From CAYJLB01 sp964370845 (GTDB taxonomy: Bacteria > Bacillota > Clostridia > Oscillospirales > Ruminococcaceae): a stretch of 8,146 nucleotides of DNA. The DNA lies in NCBI GenBank assembly GCA_964370845.1, contig CAYJLB010000080.1:1-8146 (forward strand), written 5' to 3'. The translations under genes were made by a program, and so were the position numbers. This document shows, in pieces, positions 1 to 6,586 of the stretch (position 1 is its first letter; every line of letters starts with the position of its first letter). Below the pieces are notes generated by a model. It was not told the origin of the DNA and ran no database searches. It was given only the letters and a program-made list of their open reading frames with translations.

Positions 1-2
1 AA

Positions 3-2504
3 AATACAAATATAAGGCAAATTGAATTATCGGATAATCCTTTAGTTGAAGGAATTAAAATATTCCCTTCAACTTACCAAGATACGGTGTATTTAGAAAT
101 TAGTTGCAAATTACCTGAACTTCAAAATCAACATCCTAATTTAATTTCAAGCAATTATAATTTGTATATTGAAACTCTTATATTTGATATTATAAAAGAT
201 TTAATAAATAACATTCCTGACTTTAAAGATGCAGTTCCGGGAATTTCCTCTTTAGGGGTTAGAACAAGAACTGAAAAAAATCTTGAAGAACAAGCTGGGA
301 AAGTAGAAAAAATACTTCCTGAGATTATAAAGGGGACAATATTTTCCTTATATTATCCACAGTTTGATATTTGCGAAAGTGATATTGTTAATTCAAATTT
401 AGCAATAACAAGCGAAAATAAATTTGCAGAAGAAACAACATTACCAACGCTAAATTTAGAAAATTTAGATGTTAAAAATGTTTACAAACCGCAAATTTTT
501 ATAGCAGGTGGAGGGACTTCAGGTTCAGCTGCGGCTATTGCGGCAGCTAAAGACAACAATAACTTTACACTAATTGAAGCAAATAATAGATTAGGAGGAG
601 TTGGGACTTTAGGTGGGATTTTTGCACATTGGCATGGTGGTAAAACAGGAATGTGTGAAATGATAGATGAAAAAGTATTTAACCTTGAAAAAAAATGTCT
701 TGTACCTAAAAAACGCTATGTTTGGGATAAAGATGCTGTATATTCACAAAATCCTGATGAACCTATCGACTATAACGATTTAAATCACTGGTATATAAAT
801 GAACCCACAGAATATTGGAATATAGAGATGAAAGTTCACGCTCTTAACAGTTTTTTGTCCGAGTGTAAAAATCATATTTGGTTTGAGTCCGTCGTAATTG
901 GCACAATAAATGTAGAAAATTCAATAAATTCTGTTGTGGTTGCAACTCCTTTTGGAATAGTTTTATTTGAAACAAATGTAATTATAAATGCAACTGGGGA
1001 CGGAGACCTTGCTGTGCGGGCAGGATGCGATTATATTTATGGCACGAAAAGAGATTTAATTGGAATGTGGTACACTGTAACTCCTTTTAAAAAAGCTGGA
1101 ATTTCATTTAATGCTTTTACGAGTTCTATAAATATTGATGACCCATTTGATTTTACTTCAAGTGCAATTCGTGCAAAGACATTTTTCAACAATGTATATG
1201 ATTATGCTGATTTTATAGGACTTCGAGAATCGCGTCATATAGAAGGGCGTTATACTATAACATTAAAAGATTTGTTGCAATATAAAAAATATGATGATAC
1301 GGTATACACTTGTATGAGCAATTATGATGCGAAAGGGCGTGTCACAGCAGATGCAGTTTGGTTTGGACTTTTACCTGCAAATATAATGTGTCATATTCCA
1401 TTATCCGCTTTAGTAAGTAAAAAGTTTGATAACTTAATTATAAGCGGTCGCTCTATTTCAGCTTCCCATGACGCTCTTTTTCCTATAAGAATGCAAAGAG
1501 ATATGCAAAATCTTGGAGCAGTGGCTTCTCATATTGCAAGCGAGGTATTAAGGCAAGCTACAACACTTACTAAAATTAATTTTGAGCAATTATATGTTAA
1601 ACTAAAAGAAGAAGGTTATGGGGCAGTAGATACAAAAACTTCTAATAGTATTGATTATGTTAAAATAGTAAATAATGCTATTAATGAAAATGCTTTAAGC
1701 TGGTTCACAATGAATCAACTTGAATTTTGTTCATCACCAAAAGATATTTATCTTGTTATGACAGCTTTGCCACAAGAAGTTTATAATCCACTTCTTTCAA
1801 GAATGAAAATTGAAAATGAAGATGATAAAAAATTATTATGTGCGCGGTTGCTTTTATGGCATGGTTATGAAGATGGGCTTGACTTTATCTGTAATTACAT
1901 ATTAGATACTATAAAAAACAAAGGATTGACTGAAAGACAAGGTCCTGCTCGATTATATCAATCTGTTCCACCTGACCACGGAATTTGTCCTGAACTTGTA
2001 AATGTAATTTGGACACTTTGTCGTACTGATAATGAAAGAATAGAAGAAGTATTATCTGCAATCACTCAAAAATTGGTAGAAACCAAAAGTTCACTAATGA
2101 ACGTAATAGTTGGACGGTATCACTATGTTGAAAGTTTAGCGATGATAATAGAAAATTCAGGCAATCCGAATTGGATTAAATATTTAGAGCAACTTTTGGA
2201 ATTGCCTTACTTTAATCACGATATATCTACTGAAGATATAAGTTATCCAGTACATTTTGAAAGATATAAATACCTTTATTTATATGTAATTAGAGCTATG
2301 GCACGTTGTGGTTCAAAAAAAGCATATGTAATGCTTGCAAAATTACTTTCAGAGGAAAATAAAACTATCTCAGCAAGTGCGTATCGTGAATTAGTTGAGT
2401 TAAGCGGAGAAAAAATTCCTAATGAAGAAAATCTATGGATAAACTACATCTTAAAATCACCAGAAACTATGCCAATTAAACCTTGGAAAAATCAAATTTG
2501 GTAG
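3..2504 (+). CDS. FAD-dependent oxidoreductase (FAD_oxidored-like core) with HEAT-like C-terminal half; 5' partial
   Basis: The reading frame is open from base 3 to the TAG at 2504 (833 visible residues). The in-frame GTG at 87 has no Shine-Dalgarno site and the frame continues upstream, so the true start is outside the window. With the codon at base 3 as residue 1, residues 1 to about 160 are a segment I do not recognise. The dinucleotide-binding motif GGGTSG follows at 169-174, after a hydrophobic strand, with LIEANNRLGG closing the second strand. ATGDGD (330-335), RESRHIEG (408-415) and SGRSISASHDA (from 481) are landmarks of the FAD-dependent oxidoreductase family I know as FAD_oxidored. 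From about 560 to the end the protein is helical with HEAT-like pairs, without recognisable catalytic motifs. No membrane segment is visible. The sulfatase follows after 14 bases, so the two are probably co-transcribed. Family assignment is firm; the substrate is unknown. Confidence 0.85.
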   Translation, partial: NTNIRQIELSDNPLVEGIKIFPSTYQDTVYLEISCKLPELQNQHPNLISSNYNLYIETLIFDIIKDLINNIPDFKDAVPGISSLGVRTRTEKNLEEQAGKVEKILPEIIKGTIFSLYYPQFDICESDIVNSNLAITSENKFAEETTLPTLNLENLDVKNVYKPQIFIAGGGTSGSAAAIAAAKDNNNFTLIEANNRLGGVGTLGGIFAHWHGGKTGMCEMIDEKVFNLEKKCLVPKKRYVWDKDAVYSQNPDEPIDYNDLNHWYINEPTEYWNIEMKVHALNSFLSECKNHIWFESVVIGTINVENSINSVVVATPFGIVLFETNVIINATGDGDLAVRAGCDYIYGTKRDLIGMWYTVTPFKKAGISFNAFTSSINIDDPFDFTSSAIRAKTFFNNVYDYADFIGLRESRHIEGRYTITLKDLLQYKKYDDTVYTCMSNYDAKGRVTADAVWFGLLPANIMCHIPLSALVSKKFDNLIISGRSISASHDALFPIRMQRDMQNLGAVASHIASEVLRQATTLTKINFEQLYVKLKEEGYGAVDTKTSNSIDYVKIVNNAINENALSWFTMNQLEFCSSPKDIYLVMTALPQEVYNPLLSRMKIENEDDKKLLCARLLLWHGYEDGLDFICNYILDTIKNKGLTERQGPARLYQSVPPDHGICPELVNVIWTLCRTDNERIEEVLSAITQKLVETKSSLMNVIVGRYHYVESLAMIIENSGNPNWIKYLEQLLELPYFNHDISTEDISYPVHFERYKYLYLYVIRAMARCGSKKAYVMLAKLLSEENKTISASAYRELVELSGEKIPNEENLWINYILKSPETMPIKPWKNQIW

Positions 2505-2510
2505 AAAGGA
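2503..2510 (+). promoter_or_regulatory. Ribosome binding site that fixes the sulfatase start
   Basis: AGAAAGGA overlaps the stop codon of the preceding oxidoreductase gene and lies 8 bases before the ATG at 2519. It favours that ATG over the in-frame TTG at 2483, which lies inside the upstream gene, has no such site and would add 12 residues unlike any sulfatase N-terminus. Confidence 0.75.
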
Positions 2511-2518
2511 ATGGTTAT

Positions 2519-3931
2519 ATGACAAATAAACCTAATATTGTTCTGATTATGGCTGACCAGATGGGTACACATATGGCAAATTGTTATGGAAACAAAGATG
2601 TTATTATGCCAAATATTGATTTTTTGGCGGAAAATGGTATAATATTAAAAAACAATTATATTCAAAGTCCTGTATGCATGCCGTCGAGAATTTCTATTTT
2701 TACAGGAAAATATCCAAGTGCTTGTGGTATGACAAGAAATGGAATACCAATGAGAGATGATGAAATAACCTTGCCTTATACTTTAAAAATGGCTGGTTAT
2801 AATACTTCAGCTTTTGGAAAATTGCACTTTAGAAATGAATGTATTAGTATGAATCCAATTGAAGGGAATAAGTGTGAATTTGACTCTGAAAGTTCTTATT
2901 TTGGATTTGAAACGGTAAGATTAACAGCGGAGGGATTTCACGGTCCATACGAACGATATGTAAAAGATAAATTCCCACAATATGCAGATATAGTTTTAAA
3001 TCAACACAATCCTGTAAATATGCAAATAAATAACGTCGCAGATGGTTGGATTTTAGATGCTCCAAAAGAAGCAATGCAAACTTATTGGATTGCAGATAAA
3101 ACAATTGACTATATTAATCAACAAGATGACAAGCCATTTTTTACCGTTTGTTCTTTCCCAGACCCACATCACCCGTTTTGTGCTTTAAGAGAATACTATG
3201 AACTTTATAAAGATGTTAAGCTAGAACAAAGAAAAACACCATTTTTAAATAAAGAAGATGTTGCAAAAGAAGTATATAATCAATATAAATCTTCCAATTA
3301 TTCAAGTTATAGTGAAGAAGAATGGGAACAAATCCGTAAAATTGCTTATGCAAAAATTACCTTTATAGATGATCAAATTGGAAGAATTATCAAAGCAGTT
3401 AAAGAGAAAGGGTTTGAAGATAATACCATTTTCATTTTTACAACCGACCACGGTGAAATGTTGGGTGAGCATAATATGCTTTATAAAGGAGCGTATCACT
3501 TTGATGAATTGCTTCACACTCCTTTTATATTTTATTCAAAATCTCACTTTAAAGCGTGTGAAATATTATCACTCACACAAACTTTAGATTTAATGCCAAC
3601 AATTTTAGATTTAGCAGGGGTGGATATACCTCCTCAAGTACAAGGCGAAAGTATGTTGCCTCTTTTAAAGGGTGAAATTGCAAATGGTCACGAGTCTATT
3701 TTATGTGAGCACCACAACACCAACACCTTAATTACCAAAGAATGGAAAATAAGTGTGAGAATTGACGGTGATACTGGGATGTTATTTAATCGTAAAAAAG
3801 ACCCAAATGAGCAAAAAAATTTATGGAATAATAAAGATTATTCTGAAATAAAAACAGAACTTACAACAAAACTAGTAGCGGCTATGATGTCTGCTCGTGA
3901 AAACACTTGGCGTATGCAAGGTGCATATTAA
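2519..3931 (+). CDS. Cys-type sulfatase family hydrolase, cytoplasmic
   Basis: This 470-residue protein is a family S1-type sulfatase of the alkaline phosphatase superfamily, expected to hydrolyse a sulfate ester or a related phosphonate/phosphate ester. The signature CMPSRISIFTG begins at Cys53, the residue normally oxidised to formylglycine, followed by Arg57. Other expected metal or active-site residues are Asp13-Gln14 (in MADQ), Lys101 and His103 (GKLHF), His217/His218 (PDPHHPF), Asp310-His311 (TTDHGEMLGEH) and Lys323. The ADQ form of the first motif is shared with sulfatases and phosphonate monoester hydrolases, so the bond cleaved is not certain. The catalytic domain starts within the first residues and there is no signal peptide, so it should act in the cytoplasm. 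It needs a maturase (anSME or FGE type), not seen here. It sits 14 bases after the oxidoreductase and 29 before psuG, probably in one operon. The domain appears complete. Confidence 0.9.
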   Translation: MTNKPNIVLIMADQMGTHMANCYGNKDVIMPNIDFLAENGIILKNNYIQSPVCMPSRISIFTGKYPSACGMTRNGIPMRDDEITLPYTLKMAGYNTSAFGKLHFRNECISMNPIEGNKCEFDSESSYFGFETVRLTAEGFHGPYERYVKDKFPQYADIVLNQHNPVNMQINNVADGWILDAPKEAMQTYWIADKTIDYINQQDDKPFFTVCSFPDPHHPFCALREYYELYKDVKLEQRKTPFLNKEDVAKEVYNQYKSSNYSSYSEEEWEQIRKIAYAKITFIDDQIGRIIKAVKEKGFEDNTIFIFTTDHGEMLGEHNMLYKGAYHFDELLHTPFIFYSKSHFKACEILSLTQTLDLMPTILDLAGVDIPPQVQGESMLPLLKGEIANGHESILCEHHNTNTLITKEWKISVRIDGDTGMLFNRKKDPNEQKNLWNNKDYSEIKTELTTKLVAAMMSARENTWRMQGAY

Positions 3932-3945
3932 AAACAATATTTAAA

Positions 3946-3953
3946 AAGGAGAA
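3946..3953 (+). promoter_or_regulatory. Ribosome binding site of psuG
   Basis: AAGGAGAA, a near-consensus Shine-Dalgarno site, lies just before the ATG at 3961. It decides the start: longer in-frame versions begin inside the sulfatase gene and add residues not found at PsuG N-termini. Confidence 0.8.
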
Positions 3954-3960
3954 CAAGAAA

Positions 3961-4881
3961 ATGAACAAATTTGAAAAATACTTAGAAATATCCCCAGAGG
4001 TAAAAGAGGCGTTAGATAATGGAAAGCCAGTAGTAGCTCTTGAGTCTACAATAATATCTCATGGATTTAATTGGCCTGAAAATTTTGAATGTGCAATGAA
4101 TTGTGAAAAAATTATCCGTGACGCAGGAGCAGTTCCTGCAACAATTGCTATTTTAGACGGTAAAATATGTGTTGGTTTAAGCGAGGCACAAATTACATAT
4201 TTAGCACAAAATCGTTCAATTACAAAATGTAGTAGACGTGATGTGGCAGCTGTAATTGCGGCAAAAGGAAATGGTGCTACTACTGTAGCGACAACAATGA
4301 TGTTTGCAGCAATGGCAAAAATTCCAGTGTTTTGCACAGGCGGTATAGGTGGAGTTCACCGTGGAGCACAAGAAACTTTTGACATAAGTGCTGACTTGCA
4401 AGAATTGGCACAAACGCCAGTTGCTGTGGTTTGTGCTGGAGCAAAATCTATTTTGGATATTCCATTGACACTTGAATATTTAGAAACTTTTGGTGTACCT
4501 GTATTAGGTTATAAAACTACTGATTTCCCTGGTTTTTATACTCGTACAACCGGTGGATATAAAGTAGATTACAGAATGGATACTCCAGAGGAAATTGCAG
4601 AGTTCTTGAAAGTAAAAAATGAACTTGAATTAAAAGGTGGGGTACTTGTAACAAATCCTATTCCTGAAGAATCAAAACTTGATTATGAATATGTTGCTGA
4701 AAAAATCGAGATAGCTTTACAAGAGGCAAATGAACAAAAAATTGTTGGTAAAGCAACAACACCGTTTTTACTTGAAAAAATGCTTCATATAACTGAAGGG
4801 AAGAGTGTTGTTGCAAATAAAGCACTTGTTTTTAATAATGCTGCAGTAGCTGCAAAAATTGCAATTGCTCTATCTAAGTAG
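3961..4881 (+). CDS. psuG: Pseudouridine-5'-phosphate glycosidase
   Basis: This 306-residue protein matches PsuG (YeiN/IndA family) over its full usual length of about 300-310. The family reversibly cleaves the C-C glycosidic bond of pseudouridine 5'-phosphate, giving uracil and ribose 5-phosphate, and needs a divalent metal. Landmarks in order are PVVALESTIISHG (Glu28, equivalent to the catalytic Glu31 of the E. coli enzyme), ITKCSRRDV (Lys89, near E. coli Lys93), TGGIGGVHRGAQETFDISAD (127-146, Asp145 probably equivalent to metal ligand Asp149) and VCAGAKSILDI (Lys162, equivalent to Schiff-base Lys166). These equivalences are from memory of the family. The usual partner, the PfkB-type pseudouridine kinase PsuK, is not seen in the window and is not fused to this protein. 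The gene follows the sulfatase by 29 bases and probably belongs to the same operon. A hairpin lies between it and araA. Cytoplasmic; no membrane segments. Confidence 0.95.
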   Translation: MNKFEKYLEISPEVKEALDNGKPVVALESTIISHGFNWPENFECAMNCEKIIRDAGAVPATIAILDGKICVGLSEAQITYLAQNRSITKCSRRDVAAVIAAKGNGATTVATTMMFAAMAKIPVFCTGGIGGVHRGAQETFDISADLQELAQTPVAVVCAGAKSILDIPLTLEYLETFGVPVLGYKTTDFPGFYTRTTGGYKVDYRMDTPEEIAEFLKVKNELELKGGVLVTNPIPEESKLDYEYVAEKIEIALQEANEQKIVGKATTPFLLEKMLHITEGKSVVANKALVFNNAAVAAKIAIALSK

Positions 4882-4909
4882 TTAAATTGCAAAACAATTA
4901 AACATAATG

Positions 4910-4944
4910 ACCGCACTTATAAATGAATACGTGCGGTTTGCTTT
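4910..4944 (+). terminator. GC-rich hairpin between psuG and araA, possible weak terminator
   Basis: ACCGCAC (4910-4916) pairs with GTGCGGT (4931-4937), a perfect 7-bp stem with a 14-base loop in otherwise AT-rich DNA. It is followed by TTGCTTT, a broken T-run. It may be a weak or leaky terminator after psuG, an attenuator ahead of araA, or an operator-like inverted repeat. The long loop and interrupted T-run argue against a strong terminator. No clear promoter was found in the rest of this 91-base gap. Confidence 0.4.
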
Positions 4945-4954
4945 AGAAGTTAAG

Positions 4955-4964
4955 AAAGGAAGGG
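4955..4964 (+). promoter_or_regulatory. Ribosome binding site that fixes the araA start
   Basis: The purine run AAAGGAAGGG ends 8 bases before the ATG at 4973. It supports this start over the in-frame ATG at 4907, whose 22 extra residues would be encoded across the hairpin at 4910-4937 and match nothing at AraA N-termini. Confidence 0.75.
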
Positions 4965-4972
4965 ACAGTAAA

Positions 4973-6454
4973 ATGAAACAATTTTACTTCGTAACCGGCT
5001 CACAAGACCTATACGGAAAAGCTTGCCTAGAAAAAGTGGCAAGGCATTCGGAGATTATTGTAAAAGAACTTAATAAAAGTGGAAATTTACCCTTTGAAGT
5101 GGTTCTTAAACCAACAATGCTAACAAGTGAAACAATTTTTAATATGTTTAAAGAAGCTAATTCCGACGAGAATTGTGCTGGCGTTATCACTTGGATGCAC
5201 ACTTTCTCCCCTGCTAAATCTTGGATAAGTGGATTGCAAGAGAACAAAAAGCCACTTTTACACTTCCACACTCAATTTAATGAAGAAATTCCTTATGATG
5301 AAATTGATATGGATTTTATGAATGAAAACCAATCCGCTCACGGTGGCAGAGAATACGGTCATATTGTGACAAGAATGGGTATTGAAAGAAAAGTTATCGT
5401 TGGATATTGGGAAGATATTGACGTTCAAAAAGAAATTGCTTCTTGGATGAGAACTGCTATTGGTATTAAAGAAAGCAAAAATATCAAAGTTATGCGTGTT
5501 GCCGACAATATGAGAAATGTTGCAGTTACTGAAGGTGATAAAGTTGAGGCACAAATTAAATTTGGCTGGCAAGTTGACACCTATCCAATAAACGAAATTG
5601 CAAAATATGTTGAAAATGTTTCAAAAGGCGAAATTGACACATTATTAGAGGAATATTACTCAAAATACAAACTAATTTTAGAGGGCAGAGATGAAACTGA
5701 ATTCAAAAAACACGTTGCAGTTCAAGCTGGAATTGAAATTGGTTTTGAAAAATTCCTTAAAGAAAGAGATTATCACGCAATAGTAACTCATTTTGGTGAT
5801 TTGGGCTCATTACAACAGCTTCCTGGTCTTGCTATTCAAAGATTAATGGAAAAAGGATACGGATTTGGCGGTGAGGGTGACTGGAAAACTGCCGCAATGG
5901 TGAGATTGATGAAAGTTATGACTGGTGACATAAAAAATCCTAAAGGAACTTCTTTTATGGAGGATTACACATATAACTTTACAAAAGGAAAAGAAGGAAT
6001 TTTGCAATCTCATATGCTTGAAGTTTGCCCAACAGTTGCAGATGGCGACATTGGAATTAAGGTTAAACCCCTTTCAATGGGGGAAAGAGAAGACCCTGCA
6101 CGTTTAGTATTTACCTCAAAAACAGGTGTAGGTGTTGCTACTTCGCTAATTGATATGGGAAATAGATTTAGACTTATTATTAATACTGTTGACTGTAAAA
6201 AAGTTGAAAAAGAAATGCCAAAATTGCCAGTTGCAACAGCATTTTGGACTCCACGTCCTAACCTAAAAGTGGGTGCTGCAGCTTGGATTTTAGCGGGTGG
6301 AGCACATCACACCGCTTTCTCTTATGACTTAACAGCAGAGCAAATTGGCGACTGGGCAGATGCTATGGGAATTGAAGCTGTATTCATTGACGAAAACACA
6401 AACATTAGCCAATTTAAAAAGGATTTAAGATTAAATTCCTTGTATTATAGATAA
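4973..6454 (+). CDS. araA: L-arabinose isomerase
   Basis: This 493-residue protein is a complete AraA (E. coli enzyme about 500), which converts L-arabinose to L-ribulose in the cytoplasm as the first step of bacterial arabinose catabolism, using a divalent metal (Mn2+ in the best-studied enzymes). The N-terminus FYFVTGSQDLYG is the family hallmark. Expected metal and active-site residues are Glu301 (GGEGDWKTAAM), Glu330 (SFMEDYTYNF), His347 (LQSHMLEVCP) and His445/His446 (GGAHHTAFS), matching E. coli Glu306, Glu333, His350 and His450 within small offsets. HFHTQFN (97-103) and NENQSAHGGREYGH (117-130) are also well conserved. The start at 4973 is set by a good ribosome binding site and the family N-terminus. 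A probable ribulokinase follows after 132 bases, but a terminator lies between them. The protein shows no truncation or frameshift. An L-fucose isomerase is unlikely given these motifs. Confidence 0.97.
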   Translation: MKQFYFVTGSQDLYGKACLEKVARHSEIIVKELNKSGNLPFEVVLKPTMLTSETIFNMFKEANSDENCAGVITWMHTFSPAKSWISGLQENKKPLLHFHTQFNEEIPYDEIDMDFMNENQSAHGGREYGHIVTRMGIERKVIVGYWEDIDVQKEIASWMRTAIGIKESKNIKVMRVADNMRNVAVTEGDKVEAQIKFGWQVDTYPINEIAKYVENVSKGEIDTLLEEYYSKYKLILEGRDETEFKKHVAVQAGIEIGFEKFLKERDYHAIVTHFGDLGSLQQLPGLAIQRLMEKGYGFGGEGDWKTAAMVRLMKVMTGDIKNPKGTSFMEDYTYNFTKGKEGILQSHMLEVCPTVADGDIGIKVKPLSMGEREDPARLVFTSKTGVGVATSLIDMGNRFRLIINTVDCKKVEKEMPKLPVATAFWTPRPNLKVGAAAWILAGGAHHTAFSYDLTAEQIGDWADAMGIEAVFIDENTNISQFKKDLRLNSLYYR

Positions 6455-6528
6455 GCAACGTGACGTTGCCTCCATACCCGCACTATACAATGTGATGTGG
6501 GAGAAGTAGCTACTGCGAGGTCAAATTT
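6455..6528 (+). repeat. GC-rich intergenic segment with several inverted repeats
   Basis: Immediately after the araA stop come a perfect 6-bp hairpin with a 3-base loop (GCAACG 6455-6460, CGTTGC 6464-6469), an imperfect hairpin (CCCGCA 6477-6482 with TGTGGG 6496-6501, one G-U pair) and a 10-base palindrome, AGTAGCTACT (6505-6514). Together with the terminator at 6529, I count 51 G+C in the 101 bases 6455-6555, about 50%, well above the AT-rich genes around it. There is no convincing open reading frame. It may be a dispersed intergenic repeat, a structured leader or a processing site; I do not recognise a known riboswitch class. The inverted repeats are seen directly; the repeat label is an inference. 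Confidence 0.4.
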
Positions 6529-6561
6529 TGTAGGGGATGTTCACCGTCCCCTACATTTTTT
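6529..6561 (+). terminator. Intrinsic (Rho-independent) terminator between araA and the kinase
   Basis: TGTAGGGGA (6529-6537) pairs perfectly with TCCCCTACA (6547-6555). T6538-G6546 and G6539-C6545 can extend the stem to 11 bp with loop TTCAC, and six T follow at 6556-6561. This is the classic form of an intrinsic terminator. Only 25 bases separate it from the kinase start, with no room for an obvious promoter, so it probably attenuates rather than ends transcription, leaving the kinase dependent on read-through. Confidence 0.75.
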
Positions 6562-6570
6562 CTAAATAAT

Positions 6571-6577
6571 GAAAGGA
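6571..6577 (+). promoter_or_regulatory. Ribosome binding site of the FGGY kinase
   Basis: GAAAGGA ends 9 bases before the ATG at 6587, the same type and spacing as the sulfatase site. It lies only 9 bases after the terminator T-run, so it stays exposed when the hairpin forms. Confidence 0.7.
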
Positions 6578-6586
6578 CTGAAAAAT

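Noticed and set aside
87..89. GTG at 87 as the start of the oxidoreductase gene
   Set aside because: The frame is open back to base 3, no Shine-Dalgarno site precedes 87, and the upstream residues look like coding sequence. The gene is treated as 5' partial.
4059..4413. Minus-strand open frames inside psuG, and similar ones inside the sulfatase, araA and kinase genes
   Set aside because: They lie opposite well-recognised genes, show low-complexity shadow-like protein sequence, and have no family motifs.
4887..4923. Promoter for araA from TTGCAA and TATAAA
   Set aside because: The two boxes are about 25 bases apart, too far for a normal sigma-A promoter, and AT-rich DNA gives such matches by chance.
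4919..4937. AraR-type operator before araA
   Set aside because: The segment around ATACGTGC is not a symmetric match to the AraR operator as I remember it. The only clear symmetry is the GC-rich stem, which fits a hairpin at least as well.
6466..6491. Possible promoter in the araA-kinase gap (TTGCCT ... TACAAT)
   Set aside because: The spacing is only about 14 bases, the -35 match is poor, and any transcript would meet the terminator at 6529-6561 before the kinase.
6455..6586. Known riboswitch, tRNA or CRISPR repeat in the spacer
   Set aside because: No cloverleaf, T-loop or conserved riboswitch core was recognised, and there is no regularly spaced direct repeat.
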